A stretch of DNA of 64,000 nucleotides from assembly GCA_003255025.1 (NCBI GenBank), contig QANY01009128.1:806547-870546 (forward strand), read 5' to 3'. Below, one piece after another: positions 1 to 12,503 of this stretch (positions are counted from its first letter, which is position 1; the number at the start of each line of letters is the position of its first letter). The notes beneath the pieces were generated by a model. That model was not told the origin of the DNA and searched no databases. It worked only from the letters and a program-made list of their open reading frames with translations. Both the position numbers and the translations under genes were made by a program. This stretch comes from Datisca glomerata (Eukaryota > Streptophyta > Magnoliopsida > Cucurbitales > Datiscaceae).

Positions 1-1270
1 TCTATGTTGTTTTGTAGCTCGAAGGACATTTGACATTTGAGAACTGAAGCTCTTTAGTGGAAAAGTGTTTGCCTTGGAGATGGCAAGGACCTTTAACTTC
101 TTTGTGGGGATAAACAATGCATGGCAATTCCCGTTTGCTCCTTTGCTTTATAAGTGGAACTCTCCTCTCCCAAGTTTTAAGCTTATTTAAGTTTCGTTTT
201 GTTGTGACTTAGCGCTTTATGAGACCGATGTTGTGATGATGTATGGGATTAATTTTTAGAACTTTAAAAATGTTTGAATGATGTAATGGGATTTAGCATG
301 GAGGATGTTGATGTTTTTTTTTGTTTTCTGATCTGGTACCTGTTGTATCATATTCTCCCCTCTTTGTTTCTTTTTAGATAACCTTGTTGACCTGACCCAC
401 TCCAATTTTTTATGGAGATGTAGAAAATTAACCATTCATTTGTAGCCAGTTGCTTAGACCCTGAGAGTTGTATCTTCTTGTATTTATATATTGAATGTAG
501 ACTAGATTGTCATTGATCCATCTCAGTAACTTGTTTCTTGTAACCCTCTCAGTAACTTATTTTCTTTTCCCCATGTTGTTTTGGATTTTCTTAAATCTTG
601 GAGGCGTGTCAAAAAGTTTATTCGAGAAGGCCTTTTCAGTAGAGCTGTATCAATGCAGTTAATATAGTGATTCTATAATGCTGAAAAGGATTGCAGAATG
701 TTTAAGAAGGTTGTTTTACATTCAGGCAGATGGTTTAGTTTAGTATTATCATAATGTCTTTGATAGTTTGCTAGTGAATGGTAAATATTTTGAGAAAGAG
801 TGGTTTTATTGAGTCAAGAAAGAGAAAGTGGATTAGCAAAAAAAATGACTTCTGCATTTTCGTTCCTTCCTAATATTTTTAATCTATATTTAACTTCAAA
901 ATAATTTATCTCTAGCCTAAAAATGAGGTCATTAGCCTTAGGGCCGTGGGGATTATGATCCTCTACGGTTGGTGACCAACTCCAGAGGTGAAGTTCTGTT
1001 CTACATGTGATTTGGATCATCTCGACTTCAGAATATTAAACTTTACACTGCCATTTCCGGGCGGTGGCTCGAAATGACATAATGACCATAAATGATGGTT
1101 TTTTGATAATGTTGGCTTCCATTTTCCTTTCATGATGTTTAGTATTTGAATGAGCTTCTTGCTTTGTGATTCAAATAGACATCAAACAATGTAAACGGGG
1201 GAAATTTTCTTTTCAGACGTTGGGATTGATTCTAATTATTAAAATTAGTTAAGTTAATCTGATCCGTTAG
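1..1270. other. No recognisable gene; possible 3' end of an upstream transcript
   Basis: I see no ORF of recognisable family here. A T-rich stretch followed by AG at about 376 looks like a splice acceptor, followed by a 22-codon open run. This could be the last exon of a gene that starts left of the window, but nothing else supports it. Confidence 0.25.
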
Positions 1271-1529
1271 ATGCATTTAAGAAACGCTCTCTCCTTCCAC
1301 CTGGTGAACCAGTCACCCACAAGTAAAAGAAAACACCATTTTCTTTCAAACCCACAACATCCCGTGTCGGCGCCTAACTTCTTCTCTTACATTCTGAAAG
1401 AAAACTTTCATCTTAAAAAATCTACTTCTTGTCTCTCTGGTGGATTATATTTCCCCTTATCGTCATCACTCAATCAATCATTTCATTGCTTCCAACATTA
1501 CTTCTTGCAAAATGAAGAAGAATCGAAAG
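1271..1529 (+). other. Possible 5' UTR and first exon of a broken gene
   Basis: A pyrimidine-rich leader runs from about 1271 to 1511. An ATG at 1512 opens a short run (MKKNRK) that meets a good splice donor (GTGAGT) at 1529. No following coding exon is visible before copia element 1 begins at 1829. The leader itself is open for 93 codons in another frame, but that product is serine-rich and low-complexity and looks like chance. If this is a real first exon, its partner may be the exon pair at 8154-8352 on the far side of the retrotransposon. Confidence 0.25.
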
Positions 1530-1828
1530 TGAGTTTTTTAGATTTGGGCTGATAGCATGTCACATGAATTACATGTGTTGGTTTTATATTTATGGGTGAT
1601 TTTATTTTTCTCTGAAACGATTGCACTTTTACATGCTTTTATTACTGAAAATGTGTCTCAGAGACTTTATTTGGAGTTGATTGTTTATATTATGCTGCTT
1701 TGGTCTGGATTTTTTTTTTGAAAAAAATACTCAAATCGCCTGGTTCGCCAGCGACCACCATGTATAAGGCGATGTGGCATGTCATATTAAGCAATCGCCT
1801 GACAATCGCCATCAGAAAATGAATGATC

Positions 1829-3260
1829 TATTGACGGTTATGTGCTTAAGATATGTGTATTAATATTTTAACATGAAATTTAAATAAGATTATATTTTTC
1901 TTATAATTATTTTTTTAAATTATTGTTGAATAATTTATATAAATATATGAAAATTTCATATTCATTAATGAGACTATGATCTAGTTATTAGTACGAATGA
2001 GATTAAGATCACAGATAATGAATAAAATTTTCAACAACATATTAAAGTATGAAATCTTTAATGAATGATTGCTAGTACGGTTCACTAAGTATTATGAATG
2101 CGTGTGATCTAGATCCAGACCATTGATGTGAATATATATCTTAGTGAAACACTTTATATAATAAAATTATATATGCAATGACCGATGTGAATTAATATAT
2201 TTATTAACGAACTGTTTATCATAAAGATTTAATACACATCAATTTGATGATCATATATAGATCAGTCTGAATCCTGAGTCGTAATAAACTCCTATGTATA
2301 TCTACTGGATTTTTTGATTCACTCGTTAATGTCTGTTTGTTAACTAGGCTAGTAACTTTTATTTTGAAAATTTAGTAATGTGGATGACTGAGGACATGAT
2401 CTTACAAAATTTAGAATCTAAGCTTTCCCAGGGGATTGCATATTGGTTCCCTAAAGTGTTACTTCTAGAACTGAATGATTATTGAGTTCGAATTTATAAT
2501 AAGATTATAAATTAGTCATTCACTAATGAATTAATGGTACTTAATGATCAAGAGGTAATCAGAATGATAAAATGATAATTTTGACCAATTCTATTTACGA
2601 ACCAATAATTGGAGGACAGAACTACATGAAATGATTATGTGAGTGGATTACATGAGAATATTCGTTAAATACATTCTATAATCTCTAAGAGTATAATTCT
2701 AAATTTATAGTGAAGTAATAATCGAATTAATAAATAAGATTTTTAAAATAAAAAGATTAATTAATAATCTGATTTATTGGAGCTTAGGATTATAGGTTCA
2801 TGGTCCCTAAGTCACTTCTATACTACGGTGTCTAGGGTGTGAATATTTCAGAACATGAGAAAAAGACTAACTTGCAAAATAAATTTTTATTTTGGGGCAA
2901 GAATATAATTATGTATGATTAATTAATTGAATTATTTATATATTTAATATAGTTTTCAGAAATTACATGTATATATATANAATTAGATAATATTTTAAAT
3001 CAACTAAATTTTTTATTTGTGAGATAACTGATAAGTTAGTTGATAGAAATAATCAGATATGTTAATTTTGAGTTAACTGATATCCAGATAATTATCTGAT
3101 TGAAATATATATTTCATTCATAGTAATTGTCATGTGTCAATCACTGATAGAATATTAGAAATTGACATGGACTACTATGGTACCACGTGGCACTACAGTC
3201 GTGATTGTGCAACTCTGTAGTGTCACATGGCATTACAGTGGTGCCGTGAGGCACTGTGCT
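1829..3260 (+). repeat. 5' LTR of copia element 1, truncated at its 3' end
   Basis: It aligns by eye along its length with 5413 to about 6870 (shared blocks include the stretch around 'gatctagatcc' and 'gagaatatt'). The final 700 bp or so present in the 3' LTR are missing. The break falls in a GC-rich cluster of CACGTGGCACTACAG-type palindromes, after which degraded pol sequence follows directly. One undetermined base lies at 2980. Confidence 0.8.
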
Positions 3261-3261
3261 A

Positions 3262-5398
3262 GTTTTTCGAGAAATTTGATTTCTCATTTATTTTTGCAAG
3301 AACAGTTATTCAAAGTTTGTTTCATTAATAAAGAGTTTTTTATATCTAAGAATGGATTCGAGATCTGTCATGCTAAAATTATAAACGAACTATATATGTT
3401 TAAACTAACTGAACTTGCGTTAAATAATTTTGAATTATTTAAAGTAGCAAAACCTAAAAATAACAAACGACAAATAGTTTCTCGTGAAGATAACACATAT
3501 TTATGACACCTTAGGTTGGGACATATTAATTTAGATATGTTAAACAGGTTAACAAAGCATGGTGCTTTGAGAGAGCTAAAAGTTAGAACTCTTCCTATTT
3601 GTGAATCTTGTTTAGAGGGTAAAATGACCAAGAGATCTTTCACAGGTAAGGGCTAAAGAGCCAAAGAATCATTTGAGATAGTACGTAGTAATGTTAGTGG
3701 ACCGATCAATGTACAAACTAGAGGTGGTATGAGTATTTCATCACATTCATTGATGAATACTTTAGATATTGTTATACTTACCTGATGCATAGAAAGTCTG
3801 AAACTTTTGAAAAGTTTAAAAATTTCAAACCTAAAGCTGAAAAACAATTATGTAAATCATTGAAAACCCTTCGATCCAGACGAGGTGATGAATACTTGGA
3901 TTTAGAATTCAAGGATTATTTGCATATTCGTTAGCTATTCTAGAGACTAGAGGTTGGTACTTTTATAGTCACAATGATCAAAATTGTTTGTCGACAAATG
4001 TAACCTTTCTTGAGCATGACTATATGCAAAACTACAAACCTCGTAACAAAATAGTTCTCAAGGAATTAGCGATTGATGAGATCAGACCACCTTCAATTTC
4101 TACTGATAAACAACAAACCAAAGAAATCACAGTTCTTGCAAAGGAAACTCTGGTGCAACGTCGTAGTGGGAGTGTTGTGAGATAACCAGTTCGCTACGAA
4201 CTAGAGTCACATGTCCTAGTGTCAGACACTAATAAGGATGATCCATTATCTTATGAAGATGCAATGGATGATCATCAAGAGGAGAAATGGAAAGATACCA
4301 TGAACCAGAAAATCGAATCTATTTATTCTAATTCCGTCTGGGAACTTGTAGATCCACCTGAAGATGTCAGGCCCATTGGATGTAAATGGATCTTCGAGAA
4401 GAAAAGAGGTGCAGATCGGAAGAAGAGACTTTCAAACCACGGTTAGTAGCCAATGGCTATACATAAAGAGAGGGAGTCAATTATGAAGAGACATTCTCTC
4501 CTGTGGCCATGCTTAAAATCCATTCGCATCTTTTTATCCATAGCCGCTAGTTTTAGATATGATAAATGGACGTCAAGATAGTTTTTCTGAATGACTCTCT
4601 TGAACAAAATATTTATATGATGCAACCAGAATGATTCATATAAAAAGGGAAAGATGAGAAAGTATGCAAGTTACTTAAATCCATTTATGGATTAAAACAA
4701 ATATCTAGATCTTGGAATCTTAACATTTGATGAGATTATAAAATCTTATGACTTCGAGTAAAATGTTGACGAAGCCTGTGTTTTATAAATATACCAAAGA
4801 AAAGATAGTGGTTTTCTTAGTTCTTTATGTTGTTGATATTCTACTTTTTGAGAATGATGTAAAAACTTTGTCAAAGGTAAAGAAGTGGTTAGCTGAGAAA
4901 TTTCAAATGAGAGATTTTGGAGAAACGAGCTATGTTCTAGGCATCTAAATCATAAGAGATAGAAAGAACAAGTTCTTGGCACTTTCTTAGGAATCTTATA
5001 TTGATAAAGTGCTGGAGAGATTTTTTATGGAGAATTACAAGAAAGGTCAACAACCGACCAGACATGAAATTTTCCTCTCCATGGAACAATGTCCTAAGAC
5101 ACCTCAGGAGGAAGAGGACACATTAGTAGTTCTAGATATAGACAAGCCACTGATCTTGTATTGTGATAACAGTGGGGCAGTAGCAAATTCTAAGGAACCG
5201 AGGAGTCAAAAGAGGGGCAAGCACGTAGAGAGGGAATATCATCTTATAAGAGAGATCGTCCATCGATGGGATGTGACTGTTATGAAAGTTGCATCAGAAC
5301 AGAACCTGGGTGATCATTTTAGAAAGACACTTCCTGCGAAGTCATTTGAGGGTTACATGCGTAACATGAGATTAAGAGAGATGCCAAATTTGCTTTAG
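3262..5398 (+). pseudogene. Copia pol relic (integrase, reverse transcriptase, RNase H)
   Basis: Fragments follow the copia order: a gag-pre-integrase domain with a degraded zinc-binding pattern (about 3500-3650, LGHINLDML, then CESC), pieces of integrase, the start of reverse transcriptase (4219-4430, VWELVDPPEDVRPIGCKWIF), its catalytic region (4748-4948) and RNase H (about 5125-5398, YCDNSGAVANS). Stops and frameshifts separate them. The reverse transcriptase active site normally reads YVDD; here it reads YVVD, so one catalytic aspartate is lost. It cannot encode a working polyprotein. Confidence 0.88.
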
Positions 5399-5412
5399 GG
5401 CAAGTGAGAGAT

Positions 5413-7582
5413 TTTTTAGAGTTATGCCCTCAAAGCATGTGTATTGACATTTTGATATGAAATTTAAAGAGGATTACATTTTTCTTATAATTATCTTTAA
5501 AATTATTGTTGAATAATTTATATAAATATCTGAAAATTTTATATTTATTAATAGGACTATGATCTTGTATTAGTATAAGATGATTAAGATAATAGGTAAT
5601 GAATAAAATTATCAGTAACATATTAAAGTATAAAATATTTAATGAACGGTTGCTAGTATGGTTCACGAAGCATTATTGATGCGTGTGATCTAGATCCGGA
5701 TCATTGATGTGGATAGAAATCTTAGTGAAAACACTTTATATAATAAGATTATATATGACAGTACCAATGTGAATTAATAATTTATTAACGTGTCATTTAT
5801 CATAAAAATTTAATACAAATCAATTCGATGAGCATATGTAGATCAGTCTAAATCTTTAGTAGTCATGAGCTCCTATGTATGTCTAGTGGATCTTTTGGTT
5901 CACTCGTTAAGATCTATTTGTTAATTAGGCTAGTGACTTTTGTTTTGGAGATTTAATGATCTTACAAGATTTGAAAGCTAAGCTTTTCTAACGGATCGTA
6001 TATTAGTTTTTTTAAGTGTTAATTATTGAACTAAATGGTTATTGAGCTCAAATTTAGAATAAGATTATAAATTAGTCATTCACTAGTACATTAAATTACT
6101 TAAGGATCAAGAGGTAATTATAAAGCTAAAACGGTAATTTTAACCAATTCTAATTTATGAAACAATAATTAGAGGACAAAACTACATGAAATGATTATGT
6201 TAGTGGACTACATGAGAATACTCTGTAAATACATTCTATAATCTCTAAGAGTGCAATTCTAAATTTATAGCGGAATAATAATGAAATTAATAAATAATAT
6301 TTAATTAAAGAATTTAATTAATAATCTGGTTTATTAGAGGTTAAGATTATAGGTCAACGGTCCCCAAGTCACCTTTATACGAAGCTGTCTAGGGTGTGAA
6401 TATTTCAGAACATAAGAAAATGACTGACTTGCAAAAGAAATTTTTATTCTTGAGCAAATACATAATTATGAGATAATTATATGTGATTAATTAATTAAAT
6501 TATTTATATATTTAAATTTAAATTTCCAAAATTATATATATAAATAATTATCGATTTTTTAATTATTGATAAGTATGACAGAATATCTAATTTGTGAAAT
6601 TAGATAATTAAAATATTATTAGATAGTAATTTAAATCAACAAATCTGTTGTTTATGAGATAATAGATAAGTTAGATGATAGAGATAATGAGATATGTTAA
6701 TTTTGAATTAACCGATATCTAGATAATTATCTGATTAAAATAAATATTTAATTCACAGTAATTGTCATGTATCAATCACTAATAGGGTATCAGAAATTGA
6801 CATGAGCTACTGTGGTGTCACGTGACACTACAGTAGCGAGTGTGCAACACTGTGCCATGAGGCACTGAGCTGGCTCACGGCACACTGCAGTGCCGTGTGG
6901 CACTGCAGTTGTGCACAATTGTAGCGGGCCCCACTGCAATTGATAATTTTTAATTAAATATTATTTTATTTTATTCCTAAAAATTTGATACGCTATTATC
7001 TATTATTATCTAAAATATATACAGATATTATTCTAATGACATTGATTGTTGAAATAAGAGTAGAAAATCAGTTGATCAGATCATCAGTTCGTCAATCAAT
7101 AGTGATTGGTGTCAGAGAGATTTTCTTCTGTGATTAAACATTAATTAAATCTCTAAAATAATAATCATCACGTTCTTTTAAAGAATCGTCTTACTAAACT
7201 CATTTTCAGTAAATCTCTAGTCCCACACATGTCCTTATGCGTTGAGAATTGACTTGGAAGATCTTGGTATGGATCTCAAAGTCTACTGATCGTTGGAACG
7301 ATTTCGTGGGAATGGAGGATCGATCGATCTTTGCAAAGACACTTGATATAGATTACAAGAAGTATATGATTTTTAACTTTCTGTGTTGTAGATTTAACTT
7401 ATAAATATATAATGGATCTTCACTGATTTAAAAAGAGTTTTCAATAAAAAATTTTATTTGGTTATCGTGGCGTCGCGCAAGTTTTGTTTTATGAAAAAAA
7501 TTCAATTTTTATTAAAAGTTTAATTTTTTTAAAAACTACGTGTTTCCACGTTGTCGTCGCGCACGCGCTACGACGAACAACA
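5413..7582 (+). repeat. 3' LTR of copia element 1 (about 2.17 kb)
   Basis: It follows the RNase H relic and a short purine-rich stretch (AAGTGAGAGAT). The expected TGTTGG start is mutated, and the end reads AACAACA at 7582, near the family's CCAACA. It contains the family's palindromic cluster at about 6805-6925, with several CACGTG-like and TGCCNNNNGGCA-like inverted repeats. Confidence 0.8.
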
Positions 7583-8153
7583 GGATCACCTTTAAGCCAA
7601 CCATTATCATCATCTTAAACCCTCAACGAATTTGTTAAATCTCAAACATTTTTTATGAGCGTCTAAAAGTTAAGTCAAATTTTAAACATTTAATTGAACT
7701 CTCAACACATTCGTTGAACCTTTCTAACATATTTATAGAATCTCTAACATTTTTGTTAAACCTCTAAAAAAATTTATTGAATAACCAGTTACATCTATAA
7801 GTAATGAGTATCAATGGCTAGGATTACTCCTTACTTTATTGAATTCTTATTTTGTTGATTTGTTAACGTTGACTAATATTATCCACTACCCACTTACTTT
7901 TCGATTAGAGGGTTGACTCTTGTCAACTTTGCTTGGCGGGCTAGCCTAATTTTGGGAATAGATGCTCTCCGGTTGGGATGGGGATTAGTTTGAGAAATCG
8001 CAGCCGTATGCTCTATAAACAGACAGTCGAGATTAATGGTATATGCTAAATAAGGTGGTAAAAAACTTATTTTTTATTTTTTATTTTATTTTTTCATTTT
8101 TCTATAGTTGAATCCATTTTGAAAACGAATGACCATGATTCAACGTAACCCAG
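7583..8153. other. Intergenic or intronic, no gene seen
   Basis: AT-rich unique-looking sequence. Between 7600 and 7800 a phrase of the type 'aacctctaaca-ttgttgaa' recurs loosely every 25 to 35 bp, suggesting a decayed simple repeat. If the exons around it are real, this would be intron. Confidence 0.3.
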
Positions 8154-8352
8154 AACAAGAGATGATGGTCCTAATTTTGATGAGTTGCATTATTACCCTG
8201 GACAGAGTGTGTACCTGCCTTATGATGAAAGTTTCTTAGGTATAAATTTATATTTGTATGTGCATTTAAAATTTTGGGTAATCGTATATTTGTATTTTGA
8301 AGTATTTAAAAAAATATTTGAATATGTATTTTTGCAGGAGTGTTTTAAATAC
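8154..8352 (+). pseudogene. Possible last two exons of a disrupted gene
   Basis: After an AG at 8153 an exon-like stretch reads DDGPNFDELHYYPGQSVYL and onward, then meets a GT donor at about 8240. A textbook acceptor (TTTTTGCAG, ending at about 8337) follows, and joining the two gives a frame that ends after GVF at a stop at about 8350. The amino-acid composition is protein-like, and the splice signals agree in phase. I do not recognise the family. Upstream exons are absent, perhaps lost or displaced when copia element 1 inserted. Confidence 0.35.
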
Positions 8353-8399
8353 CAAATTATACAACAATGTTTGTCAAAATAAATGTGATGTAAATGAGT

Positions 8400-8889
8400 A
8401 TTTTTAAATGTATTTTAAGTGTTTTCAAAGAAAAACACACACAACATAATTTTAATCGTTCATTTGAAACCTTAAATAATTTGAAGTAATTAAGTGAAAA
8501 ATTCACCAACGGTAAGTTTCAGAGATCTGCAATTTGCATGAGCTTCATTGAAACAAAACTGGAAAAGGTTTGAATTTGAGTTTTCTTTCTGTCTCTTCCA
8601 TAATTTTCAACATAACAACATTGCTTTTATTTCATTGGATTCTTCTTAGCAAATACCACATTCATCAACATTTACAATATAATTACTTACCTATGTATCA
8701 TCCATTCAACAAGCACTTATGGAATCCCAGATCACAGTACTCATAGACTATTTTAAACCAAAAGAAAAAGAAAAAAAAATTCTTATCTAATATAAACGCT
8801 CTGTTAAGTGCTAAGCAACAAGGATTAAGCCAACTTGATTTCTTTCTTCGTTTTCGTTCATCATCTTCAACCTTGATGATCAGAAGAAA
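8400..8889. other. 3' flank of the NF-YB gene
   Basis: AT-rich non-coding sequence between the exon-like remnant and the NF-YB stop codon. It should contain the NF-YB 3' UTR. No other feature is seen. Confidence 0.4.
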
Positions 8890-9495
8890 TCATCTGGTCC
8901 TACTCGTACTAGTAGACACCTGTCCGGAATGACCAGGCCCACCTTTACGGACCCCACCACCACTCACAGCCATATGATGAAACCCACTGGAGCTGTACAC
9001 GTGTCCTTTATGTTGCCCCATCATCGTCATCATCCCCATTCCACTCTCATAGACCCCACCACTCCCACCACTAGGGTCCCCATATCCACCACTACCTATA
9101 TTCCCTCCACCGCCATCGTTGTCACGCGCCACCGTGCTTTTGTCCCCTTCCATCTCCCTAAACCTCTGTAAGTAAACCTTGAGAGGCTCCACGTAGTCTT
9201 CGAAACCTAACGTCGTAATGGCCCACATCAGATCGTCGCCGTTGATCGTCTTCCGCTTCTCTCTTTGGCACTTGTCTGAGGCCTCGCCTGTGACAAAGCT
9301 AATGAACTCAGATACGCACTCTTGAACCGTCTCCTTCGCGTCCTTTGAGATCTTCGCATTTGATGGGAGCGCCTTCTTCATGATCCTGCTCACGTTCGCT
9401 ATCGGCAAGAACCTGTCCTGTTCCCGCAGGGAATGCTCACGATTCTCGTTCGACGTCGTCTGTCCCCCGCTGGACTCGTTGTCTGAATCCGCCAT
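8890..9495 (-). CDS. NFYB3: NF-YB transcription factor subunit, NF-YB3 type
   Basis: A 201-residue intronless ORF. Residues about 24-118 form the NF-YB histone-fold domain, starting [20 protein letters not shown] and including the NF-YC-contact segment with [17 protein letters not shown] and the [13 protein letters not shown] stretch. The acidic start MADSDN and the domain sequence place it in the non-LEC1 NF-YB2/3/10 group; LEC1-type proteins carry a diagnostic Asp that is absent here. By family knowledge the protein pairs with NF-YC and NF-YA to bind CCAAT boxes, and NF-YB2/3 members act with CONSTANS in flowering time. The C-terminal 80 residues are Gly/Ser-rich with [13 protein letters not shown], and are probably disordered. 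The lack of introns is usual for this group. The coding part is far richer in GC than its surroundings, as expected for a host gene. Confidence 0.95.
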   Translation of the reverse strand: MADSDNESSGGQTTSNENREHSLREQDRFLPIANVSRIMKKALPSNAKISKDAKETVQECVSEFISFVTGEASDKCQREKRKTINGDDLMWAITTLGFEDYVEPLKVYLQRFREMEGDKSTVARDNDGGGGNIGSGGYGDPSGGSGGVYESGMGMMTMMGQHKGHVYSSSGFHHMAVSGGGVRKGGPGHSGQVSTSTSRTR

Positions 9496-9970
9496 TAAAA
9501 GAACTTGTAAGTTGTAACTCCACTGTGACTTATACGAGTTCTACTTGAATTTTAAGTATATTTTTCATTGAAAGTGAGGCTTCTCGAAGCAGATATTAAT
9601 CAGGAATTTAAATTTCAAGGTTCAAATTGATCAATTCACTTTGGTCGTAAATTCGGATTCAGAGCTCAGAGCCAGCTGTTGGGCTGCGATTTTGAACCTC
9701 CGGTTATTACCCGCTGTAGGGAAGGATGAAGGAGCGTGCGCGGGGAAATTTAGGGAGAGAATGAGTTGTGTCCGTAGGATCAACCCTATTATAACGACTA
9801 TGGTCGAGACACGTGGATAATTGTAGACCGTTATTGGCTAATAAGTGGACTTTAGTTGGATGAGATGTAGTCCGTTGGATTTGATGAAACGTGGGTAATC
9901 TGTCGAGTCAATACCTCACCGACACGTGTTCAATCTGACCTGGATTTAATTTCTCTTTTCCGAATATATT
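9496..9970 (-). promoter_or_regulatory. Upstream region of the NF-YB gene with ACGTG elements
   Basis: Reading the minus strand, a possible TATA element (TTATAATAGGG) lies at about 9786-9796, roughly 290 bp before the ATG. ACACGTGG at about 9809 and ACACGTGT at about 9921 are G-box-like cores of the kind bound by bZIP and bHLH factors. Their function here is inference. Confidence 0.35.
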
Positions 9971-10049
9971 CCTTTCAAATTTCATCTTCTCTATTTCTCC
10001 ATTTTGGTGTTGGATTCCATTGAAATCAAGTGATCATGAGTGTCTTAAC

Positions 10050-11110
10050 TCATGCATATTTTAATAAAAATAAATTTATTACAAAGTAGTTGATTACTTT
10101 GTTGGAATCTGTAAATTATGAGTCACATCGTTAAGAGTAACATATCAAAGAGAATACTTGGCATCTAAAGATATGTTCATGTGACACTTATGTGAAATAA
10201 CGTTTATCGGTGCGTGATAATAATAAAATAACGTCTGTAAAGGACGTTCCTGTTTTATAAATGTGGCGATCCCATTATATGAAATTAGGTAATAAATATT
10301 CTACTTCGTCTTCGAGTTTAGCGAGAAGGTATTTTCTTGCCTAGGAACACTTTGAGGGCTGTGGTCTCGTAAGATTAGGATAATGTTCGTTACACCGCGA
10401 TGAGAGTATCTCCTTAAAGGATGTAGTCACCTTACGAGTCTTGGAAGTGCCTCATTTGTGCCACCCAGGGAGAACACCGGGCGCGGCTCCCTATGCCACT
10501 CAGTGGGGAACTCCGGAGGTGGATCCCCATGCCACCATAGGGGGAACCCCGAGGGTGGCTCTCCATGCCGCCTCGGGGGGAACCCCGGGCGTGGTTCCCC
10601 ATGCAGCCACAGGGGGGACCCCGGGCACAGATCCCCATGCCACCTCGGGGAACCTCAGGCGCGGCTCCCCATGATCACTCAAAGGGAACCACAGAAGTGT
10701 CTCCCCATGCCACCACAGGGGAACTCTAGGCGCGGCTCCCCATGCAGTCGCGAGGGAACCCCGGGCGCGACTCCTCATGCTGCCACAGGAGAACCCATGC
10801 ACAATTTCTTATGTTTCGTCGTTTTAGGGATGTTACATATTTGAGGCATGGTGTCACGTTTTTAGTGTGTGATCACGTTTTGAGCGTGATTCTTATTGGT
10901 GTAAATTTCTGTTTGGACACACGTTTAGTATGCGGTTGTAAAGGATGCGCATGTGATCTCCACTTGACTTTATCTATAAAAATGGGTCTCTAGCACCATT
11001 ATTGATGTAATCACTTCTCATCAATCCTAAGATTAAATATTGAGGATATTTTCTCTTTGAGTTTCTCGCCTACCTTAGAGTCTTAAAGACATTTGTCACC
11101 TTCCAACGAC
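10050..11110 (+). repeat. Possible solo LTR or repeat containing the GC-rich minisatellite
   Basis: This block has an LTR-like layout: AT-rich start, a GC-rich repeat in the middle, then a TATA-like box (TCTATAAAAATGGG, about 10973) and a transcription-leader-like end. No matching second LTR or coding interior is in the window and no target duplication was found, so the call is tentative. Confidence 0.3.
10470..10795. repeat. GC-rich 36-bp minisatellite, about nine units
   Basis: The phrase CTCCCCATGCCACC recurs near 10487, 10524, 10560, 10597, 10631, 10667, 10701, 10737 and 10772, a period of about 36 bp. Units read roughly GGGAACCCCGGGCGCGG followed by CTCCCCATGC and CACCACAG. Because 36 is a multiple of three, four different frames stay open (10441-10674 and 10458-10844 on plus, 10432-10638 and 10500-10802 on minus). 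Those ORFs are by-products of the repeat and I do not call them genes. Confidence 0.85.
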
Positions 11111-12500
11111 TGTCTAAGGTTGCTTGTCCTTCACCCTCCAACCACCAACTCCCATGTTCCCAGACATATTTGGCATAAATTGGATCACTCATATACACAT
11201 CATCCTTAACCCCTCAAACATTAAACTCTACTTTAGTTACTTCTAAAGTAATTGATCATTCATTATAGTGTCAATAGACTGTGACTCTCCCGTCCTTGAG
11301 TTGGGTGAGAATGGCGACGAAGACGAAAGGGTTCTAGGGAATTAATTGGGGGCTCTCTTTTTAATTTTGAAAATTGAGGTCTCTCTTTTTTATTTTAAAA
11401 AATTAAAACGACGCCGTATTGATATCCATTAATGGTTCTATTGACATCATTTAGACGGAAGGTTAGTTTTGAATATAAAATGTAACCTTAAAGTTATAAA
11501 TGATGAAAAAAATATTTTAAGGTTATAAGTGACAATAATTATCTAGTTTTGAGAGTGTAATATATAATTTTTTAAAACACGAACCATATGTCGACAAATC
11601 AAGAAGAACTAAATCACGAAAAAAATGGTTTAAAATAACTTTTTTCAACGAATTTATCTTGTTTCTTTAATTTTGCATGATTTTCTTCTTGTATCTTGTT
11701 ATGTTGATTTTCTAGAAAAAACTTATTATAAATGTTTTTGATTAAATTTACGCCATATTTGTCAGTGTTTTTCATTTAGCATTTCAGCTTCTAAATAAAA
11801 AATAAACCAATTTTTTTTTAAGAATAGCATAATTTAATTTTAACTGATTTTAAGTGGTATTACTGAGTACGTTTTTATGTGTTAATTCTTTTAGAAAATG
11901 ACAAAATTTTCACTCACTTTTGTAAAAAATTAAAAAAAAAAAACTTTCAAATCACACACTAAAGGGTCCCTTCTCCCTTATTTTTAAATCTTTACCTCAT
12001 TATCAACTAAAGGAATGAATTGATTATTAGTAAGAAAATTTTGAACTTTGTCCCAAAAGTCTTTCAGAAAGACAAATTACTCGATTCATTTACCCTTTCA
12101 GAGACGTGAATGCATATTATCTTATTTAAATTAGAATTATCTTTTCATTAGCAATGTTTAGGAGAAAGAAAAAATCACCATAGATGCTATTGCAAAGTGG
12201 GCTCCTATATAATGTAGCATAGCCAACTTTTTTGGTATCTATGATGACCGGCATAATTGATGAGGTCATAATTTAGGCACAAATTTAGCTAATTCTATTA
12301 AATTTTTAGACTATAATAAATTTCTCATACAAGTCAGAATAAATAGTTGGTTTTAACTTTATAGGACAATTTGTTACAAAAAATACTTAGAGCCATGATC
12401 CCAAATGGTTTGGAGTCCTCAAAAGTTTGAGAATCCCTCAGTTAACAGTTGGATAGCTTTGAGTTGTCCGATTAGATCAAAATAGTCTAGAGTTGTCCAG
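11110..12500. other. Intergenic, no gene seen
   Basis: AT-rich sequence without recognisable coding potential. A short stretch near 11305-11420 repeats a 'gaggtctctcttttt' phrase twice. Nothing else stands out. Confidence 0.4.
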
Positions 12501-12503
12501 CTG

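Larger units (their letters stand above)
1829..7582 (+). mobile_element. Copia element 1, degraded LTR retrotransposon
   Basis: A Ty1/copia element bounded by a truncated 5' LTR (1829 to about 3260) and a longer 3' LTR (5413-7582). The flanks TGATC (1824-1828) and GGATC (7583-7587) match at 4 of 5 bases, consistent with an old 5-bp target duplication. The interior keeps only parts of pol; gag, protease and much of integrase are gone. It belongs to the same family as copia element 2 and the reverse LTR at 57945-59732. Confidence 0.85.

Noticed and set aside
8929..9171. Plus-strand ORF opposite the NF-YB coding sequence
   Set aside because: It is a shadow of the Gly/Ser/His-rich NF-YB C-terminus.
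10432..10844. Four overlapping Gly/Pro-rich ORFs on both strands, resembling collagen-like proteins
   Set aside because: They arise from a 36-bp tandem repeat whose length is a multiple of three; no start context, splice signal or homologous domain supports translation.
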